A stretch of 64,000 nucleotides of DNA from contig NZ_JBANET010000004.1 of assembly GCF_037026685.1 (NCBI RefSeq), forward strand, positions 186,001 to 250,000. Reading direction: 5' to 3'. The notes beneath the pieces are model-generated. The model saw only the letters and a list, made by a program, of their open reading frames with translations, did not search any database and was not told the origin of the DNA. This DNA comes from Orrella sp037026685. GTDB taxonomy: Bacteria; Pseudomonadota; Gammaproteobacteria; Burkholderiales; Burkholderiaceae_B. A program made the position numbers and the translations under genes. Numbering within the stretch: the stretch's first letter is position 1; each line of letters starts with the position of its first letter. Below are positions 18,095-25,835 of the stretch, in pieces.

Positions 18095-18370
18095 CTAGGC
18101 CAGCAGGCCCTGGTATTGCGGGTGCCGCCGCAGGTAGGCGGCGGCATAGGAGCAGGCCGGCACGACCTTCCAGCCCTGGGCCTGGGCCGTGTCCAGCGCC
18201 ACGCGGGTCAGGTCCGCGGCGATGCCGCGCCCGCCGACCGCGGCGGGCACGCCGGTGTGGGTGATGGTCATCGTCCGCTCGTGCAGCAGGTAGTCGAGCA
18301 CGCACAGGTGGCCGTCGACTTCGGCCTCGAAGCGGGAGTGTTCGGGATGATGATGGACTTCGGTCGTCAT
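18095..18370 (-). CDS. Small GNAT-type N-acetyltransferase (YidJ/YjdJ-like)
   Basis: A 91-residue protein with a minimal GCN5-related acetyltransferase core: HTGVPAAVGGRGIAADLTRVAL contains the acetyl-CoA pyrophosphate loop (GGRGIA) and is followed by VVPACSYAAAYLRRHPQY, the standard C-terminal signature of this short subfamily (broken at conserved positions only). The ATG at 18370 has GGAG upstream. It lies 10 bp after the membrane protein at 18381 on the same strand, so the two are probably cotranscribed. The substrate is unknown. Confidence 0.85.
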   Translation of the reverse strand: MTTEVHHHPEHSRFEAEVDGHLCVLDYLLHERTMTITHTGVPAAVGGRGIAADLTRVALDTAQAQGWKVVPACSYAAAYLRRHPQYQGLLA

Positions 18371-18380
18371 GGAGGACTCC

Positions 18381-18782
18381 TCAGGCGGGGGCGCTTGCGC
18401 CCAGCGCAAGCAGGATCCAGACGGCGATCATCGCCGCCAGGCCGACCCAGCAGCCGCCCCACAGGCCCAACAGCGGCCATTTGACGTCGGTGGGCACGGC
18501 CTTGGGATCGACGTGGGCCAGTTGCCGGTTGGCGTGGCCGATCAGCGAGAACTGGCTGTTGGGAAAGGCCAGCCGGAAAAAATAGTCCAGCAGCATGCCC
18601 ATCTGCAGCGAGCGGGGATAGCGGTGAAAGGGCTGGTGCTGCAGATAGGGATGCTTCATCACCGCGTTGGTGCGATCCAGCTTGAAGAAGTAAAGATAGA
18701 CGCCGGAGATCAGGAACACGCTCGCGCAGGCGACGAACAGGCTGAAGGCGATGGACAGGGCAGGGTAAAGATAGCTTTGCAT
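18381..18782 (-). CDS. Hypothetical membrane protein, two predicted helices
   Basis: A 133-residue protein I do not recognise. It has one hydrophobic segment at residues about 7-33 (ALSIAFSLFVACASVFLISG) and a second near the C-terminus (about 103-128, LLGLWGGCWVGLAAMIAVWILL split by small residues). Between them is a soluble loop of about 65 residues with several basic and aromatic residues (HPYLQHQPFHRYPRSLQMG). It sits directly before the GNAT gene on the same strand. No function is proposed. Confidence 0.7.
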   Translation of the reverse strand: MQSYLYPALSIAFSLFVACASVFLISGVYLYFFKLDRTNAVMKHPYLQHQPFHRYPRSLQMGMLLDYFFRLAFPNSQFSLIGHANRQLAHVDPKAVPTDVKWPLLGLWGGCWVGLAAMIAVWILLALGASAPA

Positions 18783-18895
18783 GGCGGGAACGGGCGCGCC
18801 GGCGGGGCCGGGCACAAAAAGGCGGAAAGACGTAGCTGGCCCTTCTATGCTACCGGAGCGGCGCCTTGCGTGCAGCGGCGGCGGGGCCGGGCGCT

Positions 18896-20350
18896 TCAGA
18901 CCACGTACAGGTCGACGTATTCGTGCACCGGCATCGCCTCGAGCACGCGCGCATCCAGCGAGGCCTGCAGGATGCGCTGCTGCTGGCGCTGCGCAAAGCG
19001 CCGGGCCAGGTTGGCGCGGAACTTGGCCTGCAGCAGCGGCAGGCCTTCGGCGCGGCGCCGCTTGTGGCCCAGCGGGTATTCGCACACCACTTCCGGCAGC
19101 TGGCTGCCGTCGCGCAGATGCACGGTCAGGCCATTGGGGATGGCGCGCCGGTCCGGGTCGTGATAGCTGCGGGTAAAGGCCGGATCCTCCACGCATTCGA
19201 TCTTGCCGCGCAGCGCGTCGATGCGCGGGTCGCTGGCCGCCTCGTCCTCGTAGTCGGCCGCCGTCAGCCGCCCGAACAGCAGCGCCACCGCCACCATGTA
19301 CTGCACGCAGTGGTCGCGGTCGGCCGGGTTGTGCAATGGGCCGGTCTTGTCGATGATGCGCAGGCAGGCCTGGTGGGTGCGCAAGGTGATGCGCGCGATG
19401 TCCTGGGCGCTCCTGCCGGCCGCGCGCAGGCGCTCGTGCAGCTGCATGGCGCACTCGACCGCCGTCTGCCCGTGGAACTCGGCCGGATAGGAAACCTTGA
19501 ACAGCACGTTCTCCATCACGTAGCTGCCGTAGGGGCGCTGGAAGACGAAGGGCCTGCCCTTGAACAGCACGTCGTAAAAGCCCCAGGTCCTGGCCGTCAG
19601 CGCCGAGGGATAGCCCATTTCTCCCTTGGCGGCCATCAGCGCCAGCCGCACCGCACGGCTGGTGGCATCGCCCGCCGCCCAGCTCTTGCGGCTGCCGGTG
19701 TTGGGCGCATGGCGGTAGGTGCGCAGGCTCTGGCCGTCCACCCATGCCAGCGACAGCGCCGCGATGATCTCGTCACGGTCCAGCCCCAGCATGTGCGCCA
19801 CCACCGCGGTCGAGGCCACCTTGACCAGCACGACGTGATCCAGGCCCACCGCGTTGAAGGCGTTCTCCAGCGCGATGCACCCCTGGATCTCGTGCGCCTT
19901 GATCATGGCGGTGAGCACCTGGCGCATGGCCAGGGGCTGCTTGCCGGCAGCCACGGCATTGCGCGAGAGCCAGTCGGCGGTTGCCAGGATGCCGCCCAGG
20001 TTGTCCGAGGGGTGGCCCCATTCGGCCGCCAGCCAGGTGTCGTTGAAATCCAGCCAGCGCACCATCGTGCCGATGTTGAAGGCCGCCTGGACCGGATCGA
20101 GCTGGAACTGCGTGCCCGGGACCCTGGCCCCGTGCGGCACCACCGTGCCGGGCACGATCGGCCCGAGCAGCTTGGCGCAGGCCGGATACGCCAGCGCTTG
20201 CAGGCCGCAGCCCAGGGTATCGATCAGGCAGTGCCGCGCCGTCTCGTAGGCCAGCTCGCTGTCGATCTCGTAGCCGATCACGTAATCGGCGATATCGCAC
20301 AGCACCTGGTCGGGCGCGGGGCGGGCGGCTGGGCAGGCATGGGCGGACAT
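18896..20350 (-). CDS. prpD: 2-methylcitrate dehydratase
   Basis: A 484-residue member of the MmgE/PrpD family, close to the 483 of the classical enzyme. Motifs include RHCLIDTLGCGLQAL, FNIGTMVRWLDFNDTWLAAEWGHPSDN (interrupted here only in listing), NTGSRKSWAAGDATSRAV and the KTGPLHNPADRDHC segment. It dehydrates 2-methylcitrate to 2-methyl-cis-aconitate without an iron-sulfur cluster, and an aconitase (AcnB) completes the isomerisation. It is the last gene of a mdh-prpB-prpC-prpD run, 88 bp after prpC. No prpF or acnD follows, consistent with the PrpD-type pathway. Confidence 0.96.
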   Translation of the reverse strand: MSAHACPAARPAPDQVLCDIADYVIGYEIDSELAYETARHCLIDTLGCGLQALAYPACAKLLGPIVPGTVVPHGARVPGTQFQLDPVQAAFNIGTMVRWLDFNDTWLAAEWGHPSDNLGGILATADWLSRNAVAAGKQPLAMRQVLTAMIKAHEIQGCIALENAFNAVGLDHVVLVKVASTAVVAHMLGLDRDEIIAALSLAWVDGQSLRTYRHAPNTGSRKSWAAGDATSRAVRLALMAAKGEMGYPSALTARTWGFYDVLFKGRPFVFQRPYGSYVMENVLFKVSYPAEFHGQTAVECAMQLHERLRAAGRSAQDIARITLRTHQACLRIIDKTGPLHNPADRDHCVQYMVAVALLFGRLTAADYEDEAASDPRIDALRGKIECVEDPAFTRSYHDPDRRAIPNGLTVHLRDGSQLPEVVCEYPLGHKRRRAEGLPLLQAKFRANLARRFAQRQQQRILQASLDARVLEAMPVHEYVDLYVV

Positions 20351-20438
20351 CGCTGGCTCCTGTGGCGGTGGCCCGCGGCCGGCGCCGCGCCGCGGGCGCG
20401 CCCCGTCCCGGGCGGGAAGGGGCGGCGTGCGCAGGGGC

Positions 20439-21629
20439 TTACCTGCGCTTGTCGAGGGGCACGAACTTCAGGTTCTCCGGACCGGTGTAGTTGGCGGTGG
20501 GCCGGATGATCTTGTTGTCGATGCGCTGCTCGATGATGTGGGCCGACCAGCCCGCCGTGCGCGCGATCACGAACAGCGGGGTGAACATCGCGGTGGGCAC
20601 GCCCATCATGTGGTAGGAGACGGCCGAGAACCAGTCCAGGTTGGGGAACATCTTCTTGGCGTCCCACATCACCGTTTCCAGGCGTTCGGCGATGTCGAAC
20701 ATCTTGGTGTTGCCGGCCGACTTGGAAAGCTTGCGGGCGACCTCCTTGATCACCTTGTTGCGCGGGTCCGAGACGGTATAGACCGGGTGCCCGAAGCCGA
20801 TGATCACTTCCTTGTTCTCGACGCGGCGGCGGATGTCGGCCTCGGCCTCGTCCGGCGTGTCATAGCGCTTCTGCACCTCGAAGGCGACCTCGTTGGCCCC
20901 GCCATGCTTGGGTCCGCGCAGCGCGCCGATCCCGCCTGCGATGGCCGAATACATGTCCGAGCCGGTGCCCGCCACCACGCGGCAGGTGAAGGTCGAGGCG
21001 TTGAACTCGTGCTCGGCGTACAGGATCAGCGAGGTATGCATGGCCTTGACCCATTCATCGCTGGGCTTGCTGCCATGCAGCAGGTGCAGGAAATGGCCGC
21101 CGATGCTGTCGTCGTCGGTCTGCACGTCGATGACGTGGCCGTTGTGGCTGTAGTGGTACCAGTACAGCAGCGCCGAGCCCAGGTTGGCCATCAGGCGGTC
21201 GGCGATGTCGCGCGCGCCCGGAATGTTGTGGTCGTCCTTTTCCGGCAGCACGCAGCCCAGCACGGACACGGCGGTGCGCATCACGTCCATCGGGTGCGAC
21301 GAGGCCGGCAGGGCCTCGAGCGCGGTCTGCAGGGCCGCGGGCAGCCCGCGCAGGGCGCGCAGGCGCTCCTTGTAGGCCCGCAGTTCGGCGCGCGTGGGCA
21401 GCTTGCCGTGCACCAGCAGGTGGGCGATCTCCTCGAACTCGCAGGTGTCTGCCACGTCCAGGATGTCGTAGCCGCGGTAGTGCAGGTCATTGCCGGTGCG
21501 TCCGACGGTGCATAGCGCGGTATTGCCCGCCACCACGCCCGAAAGCGCCACCGATTTCTTGGGCTTGAAGCCGGGTTTTTCCGCGGGGGCCGCCTGCTCG
21601 GTCTTCTTGCTGTTCTGGGACGTCGCCAT
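20439..21629 (-). CDS. prpC: 2-methylcitrate synthase
   Basis: A 396-residue enzyme of the citrate synthase fold condensing propionyl-CoA with oxaloacetate. Catalytic motifs are LYAEHEFNASTF, IIGFGHPVYTVSDPR and the ERLETVMWDAKKMFPNLDWFSA segment with the aspartate. It is shorter than gltA in this window (433) and lacks the gltA N-terminal domain, and AEHEFNAST and GHPVY are typical of PrpC. The extra lysine/alanine-rich start (MATSQNSKKTEQAAPAEKPG) is slightly longer than usual. Lies between prpB and prpD. Confidence 0.95.
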   Translation of the reverse strand: MATSQNSKKTEQAAPAEKPGFKPKKSVALSGVVAGNTALCTVGRTGNDLHYRGYDILDVADTCEFEEIAHLLVHGKLPTRAELRAYKERLRALRGLPAALQTALEALPASSHPMDVMRTAVSVLGCVLPEKDDHNIPGARDIADRLMANLGSALLYWYHYSHNGHVIDVQTDDDSIGGHFLHLLHGSKPSDEWVKAMHTSLILYAEHEFNASTFTCRVVAGTGSDMYSAIAGGIGALRGPKHGGANEVAFEVQKRYDTPDEAEADIRRRVENKEVIIGFGHPVYTVSDPRNKVIKEVARKLSKSAGNTKMFDIAERLETVMWDAKKMFPNLDWFSAVSYHMMGVPTAMFTPLFVIARTAGWSAHIIEQRIDNKIIRPTANYTGPENLKFVPLDKRR

Positions 21630-21676
21630 GTCTCTTTGCTCCTGTTCCGATGGGGGAATGCGTTTGCGGGTTGTGC

Positions 21677-22567
21677 TCAGGTCTTGCTCTGGGCGAACAG
21701 CGCATCGAGCTTCTGTTCGAAATCGTGATAGCCGATACGGTCGTACAGTTCGTCGCGCGTCTGCATCAGGTCGACCACGTTCTTCTGGTGGCCGTCGCGG
21801 CGCACGCTCTGGTAGACCATTTCCGCGGCCTTGTTCATGGCGCGGAAGGCCGACAGCGGATAGAGCACCATCGACACGCCGGCCCCGCGCAGTTCCTCCA
21901 CCGTGAACAGCGGCGTCTTGCCGAACTCGGTGATGTTGGCCAGCACGGGCACCTTCACCGCATCGACGAAGCGCTGGTAGGTGGGCAGGTCGTAGGCCGC
22001 CTCGGCGAAGATCGCATCGGCGCCGGCCTGGACGCAGGCCAGGGCCCGCTCGATGGCGGCGTCCACGCCATGCACGGCGATCGCGTCGGTGCGGGCGATG
22101 ATGAAGAAATCGCTATCGGTGCGCGCATCCACGGCCGCGCGCACACGGTCGGCCATTTCCTGGGTGCTGACGATTTCCTTGCCGGGCCGGTGGCCGCAGC
22201 GCTTGGCCCCGACCTGGTCCTCGATGTGGCAGGCCGCCGCGCCGAACTTGATCAGGCTCTTGACGGTGCGCGCGATGTTGAAGGCCGAAGGGCCGAAGCC
22301 GGTGTCGATGTCCACCAGCAGCGGCGTATCGCATACGTCGGTGATGCGGCGCACGTCGGTCAGCACGTCGTCCAGCGTATTGATGCCCAGGTCGGGCAGC
22401 CCCAGCGACCCGGCCGCCACGCCGCCGCCGGACAGGTAGATGGCGCGAAAGCCGGCCCGCTTGGCCAGCAGCGCATGGTTGGCGTTGATCGCGCCGATGA
22501 TCTGCAGCGGCTTTTCCGCAGCCAGCGCGGCGCGGAACAGGGCGCCGGCGGATTCGGGTCGTGACAT
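21677..22567 (-). CDS. prpB: 2-methylisocitrate lyase
   Basis: A 296-residue enzyme of the isocitrate lyase/PEP mutase family, splitting 2-methylisocitrate into pyruvate and succinate. Signatures are YLSGGGVAAGSLGLPDLG, DIDTGFG, IEDQVGAKRCGHRPGKEIV with the catalytic KRCGH, and DAIFAEAAYDLP. First gene of the prpBCD set. Its leader contains a degenerate copy of the shared operator (83 bp upstream) and a terminator-like hairpin only 27 bp before the ATG, described separately. The succinate produced feeds the sdh complex encoded nearby. Confidence 0.96.
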   Translation of the reverse strand: MSRPESAGALFRAALAAEKPLQIIGAINANHALLAKRAGFRAIYLSGGGVAAGSLGLPDLGINTLDDVLTDVRRITDVCDTPLLVDIDTGFGPSAFNIARTVKSLIKFGAAACHIEDQVGAKRCGHRPGKEIVSTQEMADRVRAAVDARTDSDFFIIARTDAIAVHGVDAAIERALACVQAGADAIFAEAAYDLPTYQRFVDAVKVPVLANITEFGKTPLFTVEELRGAGVSMVLYPLSAFRAMNKAAEMVYQSVRRDGHQKNVVDLMQTRDELYDRIGYHDFEQKLDALFAQSKT

Positions 22568-22594
22568 GGTGGTCTCCGGTATCTAGGTGTACTT

Positions 22595-22616
22595 AAAAAC
22601 CCGGCCCTTCGGGCCG
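22595..22616 (-). terminator. Terminator-like hairpin in the prpB leader (possible attenuator)
   Basis: On the complement strand CGGCCC pairs with GGGCCG across the loop GAA, followed by GGTTTTTAAG. It ends 27 bp before the prpB ATG, too close for a promoter to fit downstream. It therefore either ends mdh read-through or attenuates prpBCD. Confidence 0.5.
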
Positions 22617-22650
22617 CTGCAAGCGGGTATTGCCAAATGCTGGTATTTCA

Positions 22651-22671
22651 GTCTTACGTCTTACTTAAATA
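22651..22671. promoter_or_regulatory. Degenerate copy of the shared operator, copy D (prpB)
   Basis: Left part GTCTTACGTCTTA keeps the two tandem TCTTA units of the strong sites, but the right arm is poorly kept (14 of 21 positions match by eye in the best orientation). It lies 83 bp before the prpB start, within the 80-94 bp range of the other copies. Weak on its own. Confidence 0.4.
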
Positions 22672-22827
22672 CCCCGGCCCGACCGGGGCGCCGCGGAACC
22701 GGGCTCCGCCGGTCCGCAGGCGCGCCCCCTGGAGGGGGAAGGCGCACAGCGCCTCGGGGGTGGGCTTTCCTTCCGGTCCGCAGGCGCGCCCCCTGGAGGG
22801 GGGAGGCGCGTACGCGCCTCTCGGGGG
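22670..22827. repeat. GC-rich dispersed intergenic repeat, one full unit plus a tandem partial unit
   Basis: An approximately 90-bp unit (22670-22760; starts ACCCCGGCCCGACCGGGGCG) is followed by a second copy of its last 52-55 bp (22773-22827), both beginning CCGGTCCGCAGGCGCG and containing CCCCCTGGAGGGGG. A related unit lies at 39336-39422. The second copy abuts the mdh stop codon and carries the perfect palindrome GAGGCGCGTACGCGCCTC (22803-22820), which may fold at the 3' end of mdh mRNA. I believe this is one of the common Bordetella intergenic repeats (from memory). Confidence 0.8.
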
Positions 22828-23814
<987 letters not shown>

Positions 23815-23982
23815 GAAACGATCTCCGTATTGAGTGAGGGACAGTTGGTTTCTAGGATCCCATCTGCCAGTGTACCGATTTGGCGGGGGCCGCGAGGCGG
23901 CCTGGCGCCGCGGCCCCCGGCCGTTGCGGCAGCCGGTGCAAGGGCCGCCCAGCCAAGGGCGGCCCCGGGAAAAGTGCCGGAA

Positions 23983-24011
23983 ATCGTAGAGGAATCCGCG
24001 CGGAGCGTCAA
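23983..24011 (-). promoter_or_regulatory. mdh promoter
   Basis: On the complement strand, TTGACG (24006-24011), exactly 17 bp, then TACGAT (23983-23988). The -35 starts two bases from the operator at 24014-24034, so the operator centre would be near -48 relative to the predicted start. Confidence 0.65.
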
Positions 24012-24013
24012 TT

Positions 24014-24034
24014 GTCTTATATCTTATATAAGAC
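24014..24034. promoter_or_regulatory. Shared TCA-gene operator, copy C (mdh / GntR gene)
   Basis: Same 21 bases as the acnB site; here the perfect arms extend to 11 bp (TTGTCTTATAT / ATATAAGACAA around CTT, 24012-24036). It lies between the divergent mdh and GntR/UTRA genes, 92 bp from the regulator start. Placement next to a regulator gene is the main reason to name that regulator as the binding protein. Confidence 0.8.
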
Positions 24035-24126
24035 AAAAGAGTCTGGACCCGCGGCGCGCGCCTGTGCGACAATCGCGCCCAGCCCCGCCGTGCCTGCGTG
24101 GCCGGCCCTGCGCACACCACCACCTC

Positions 24127-24909
24127 ATGAGCGATCCGCGTTCCCCTTCCGACAGCCCGTCCCGGCCGTCGCGCCAGCCCGGCGCGGCAGCCGCGTTCAG
24201 CCCGCTGTACCGGCAGATCAAGGCCCTGATCGTCGAAAGCCTGGAAAAGGGCGAGTGGCGGCCGGGCGAGGCCATTCCCAGCGAGTTCGACCTGGCGGCG
24301 CGCTACCAGGTCAGCCAGGGAACGGTGCGCAAGGCCATCGACGAGCTGGCCGCCGAGCACCTGCTGCTGCGCCGCCAGGGCAAGGGCACTTTCGTGGCCA
24401 CGCACCTGGAGCCGCGCACCCGCTACCGCTTCCTGCGCCTGGCGCCGGACGACGGCGTCGAAGGCGAGCGGGCCGAAAGCCGCATCATCGATTGCCGCCG
24501 CGTGCGGGCCGGCGCCGAGGTGGCCCGGGTGCTGGAGCTGCGCAGCGGCGATGCGGCGGTCAATATCCGCCGCGTGCTCACCTTCGGCGGCGTGCCCACC
24601 GTGCTGGACGACATCTGGCTGGCGGGCAGCCTGTTCAAGGGCCTGACCGCCGAGCTGCTGGCCGGCTATCGCGGCCCGCTCTACGGCCTGTTCGAGACCG
24701 AGTTCGGCGTGAGCATGGTGCGCGCCGACGAGAAGCTGCGGGCCGTGGCCGCGGGCCAGGAAGCGGCCGCGCTGCTGCAGGCCGAGCCCGGCACGCCGCT
24801 GCTGCAGGTCGAACGGGTTTCGTATACCTACGGCAACCGGCCGGTGGAGTGGCGGCGCGGCCAGTATCTGACCGAGCGTTACCACTACCGAAATAGTCTC
24901 AATGGATAG
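24127..24909 (+). CDS. GntR family regulator, HutC/UTRA subfamily (candidate TCA/propionate regulator)
   Basis: A 260-residue protein with a winged helix-turn-helix at residues about 25-91 (SPLYRQIKALIVESLEKGEW, PSEFDLAARYQVSQGTVRKA, LLRRQGKGTFVA) and a UTRA ligand-binding domain at about 110-255, ending WRRGQYLTERYHYR. UTRA domains bind small metabolites. It is divergent from mdh across a perfect copy of the shared operator and is followed 125 bp later by sdhC on the same strand. I infer that it controls itself, mdh, acnA, acnB and perhaps prpBCD. The ligand and the sign of regulation are unknown. Confidence 0.92.
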   Translation: MSDPRSPSDSPSRPSRQPGAAAAFSPLYRQIKALIVESLEKGEWRPGEAIPSEFDLAARYQVSQGTVRKAIDELAAEHLLLRRQGKGTFVATHLEPRTRYRFLRLAPDDGVEGERAESRIIDCRRVRAGAEVARVLELRSGDAAVNIRRVLTFGGVPTVLDDIWLAGSLFKGLTAELLAGYRGPLYGLFETEFGVSMVRADEKLRAVAAGQEAAALLQAEPGTPLLQVERVSYTYGNRPVEWRRGQYLTERYHYRNSLNG

Positions 24910-25034
24910 GGTTTTGAATTGACAAGGTTTTTTATGTCGATTTGAACCGCTTGCTTACATCGGCGAAAATAGAGCGTTTGCCTATAGTTTTTTTCGATCA
25001 GTTTCCCAAGTTTGTTTGAACCGAGGCCGTCCCC

Positions 25035-25448
25035 ATGACCGACTCTGCTGCCAAAGCGCGCCCGCAGTATCGCAATCTCACATTGCCCCAACTCATGAAG
25101 TACCGGCTGCCGCTGGCCGGCAAGCTCTCCATCCTGCACCGTATCAGCGGCGCGCTGCTGTTTCTCTGCTTGCCGCTGGTGATCCTGCCGTTGTTCGCCA
25201 TGAGCGTATCGTCCGAGGCGGGTTTTGCCCAGATGGCCACGGTTTTCGGCAATCCCATCGTCAAGCTGGTCATGCTGGTCCTGATCTGGGGCTACCTGCA
25301 TCACTTCTGTGCCGGCATCCGCTACCTGGTGCTGGACCTGCACATGGGACTGGACAAGGCGTCCGCGCAGAAAAGCGCCGGCGTGGTGTTCGGCGTCAGC
25401 CTGGCGCTGACCCTGGTCTTCGCCCTCAAACTGTTCGGAGCTTGGTAA
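25035..25448 (+). CDS. sdhC: Succinate dehydrogenase cytochrome b556 subunit
   Basis: A 137-residue membrane anchor with three hydrophobic helices. HRISGALLF at the first helix and YLHHFCAGIRYLVLDLHMG, which carries the heme-ligating histidine, identify SdhC. With SdhD it binds heme b and ubiquinone and holds SdhAB to the inner membrane. First gene of sdhCDAB-sdhE-gltA, all on one strand. The upstream 125 bp is AT-rich with a TATAGT at 24983-24988 as a possible -10, but I find no matching -35 and no copy of the shared operator. Confidence 0.95.
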   Translation: MTDSAAKARPQYRNLTLPQLMKYRLPLAGKLSILHRISGALLFLCLPLVILPLFAMSVSSEAGFAQMATVFGNPIVKLVMLVLIWGYLHHFCAGIRYLVLDLHMGLDKASAQKSAGVVFGVSLALTLVFALKLFGAW

Positions 25449-25832
25449 ATGGCAACGCCCAAGAACTACGGCCCGACCCGCCTGGTGGTCGGCGCGCACT
25501 ACGGCATGAAGGACTTCCTGGTCCAGCGTGTCACGGCCATCATCCTGGCCGTCTACACCCTGGTGCTGGCCATCGGCATCCTGGTCATGCCCGCCTTCAC
25601 CTATGAGAACTGGCGCGCCCTGTTCACCTTTACCGTTTTCATGCTGCCCGTGGGCCAGATCCTGGCCATGCTGGCCTTCCTGGCACTGGCCTGGCACGCC
25701 TGGATCGGCGTGCGCGACATCTGGATGGACTACGTCCGTCCCGTCGGCACCCGCCTGTTCCTGCAAGTCCTGACCGTTCTGTGGCTGGTCGCCTCGATCG
25801 TGTATTTCGCGCAAATCCTCTGGAGACTCTAA
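25449..25832 (+). CDS. sdhD: Succinate dehydrogenase membrane anchor subunit
   Basis: A 127-residue membrane anchor with three hydrophobic helices, starting at the base after the sdhC stop codon. AWHAWIGVRDIWMDYVRP in the second-third helix region is the SdhD signature that contributes to the quinone and heme site. The N-terminal KNYGPTRLVVGAHYGMKDFLVQR (residues before the first helix) is typical of the beta-proteobacterial subunit. Translationally coupled to sdhC and followed 3 bp later by sdhA. Confidence 0.94.
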   Translation: MATPKNYGPTRLVVGAHYGMKDFLVQRVTAIILAVYTLVLAIGILVMPAFTYENWRALFTFTVFMLPVGQILAMLAFLALAWHAWIGVRDIWMDYVRPVGTRLFLQVLTVLWLVASIVYFAQILWRL

Positions 25833-25835
25833 GCC

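Larger units (their letters stand above)
23815..24126. other. Divergent intergenic region mdh / GntR regulator (312 bp)
   Basis: Gene-free. It holds the mdh promoter (23983-24011) and the best copy of the shared operator (24014-24034). The remainder is GC-rich, and I see no further element or small gene in it. Confidence 0.8.

Noticed and set aside
18381..18782. Assignment of the two-helix membrane protein to UspB
   Set aside because: Topology is broadly similar but no conserved sequence pattern matches what I recall of UspB; left as hypothetical.
23858..23872. GGATCCCATC near mdh as another copy of the GTGGGATCCCAC palindrome
   Set aside because: Only the central half is shared and it is not symmetric; chance match.
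24919..24924. A perfect TTGACA upstream of sdhC as a -35 box
   Set aside because: No acceptable -10 hexamer at 16-18 bp; the nearest good -10 (TATAGT, 24983-24988) is far too distant.
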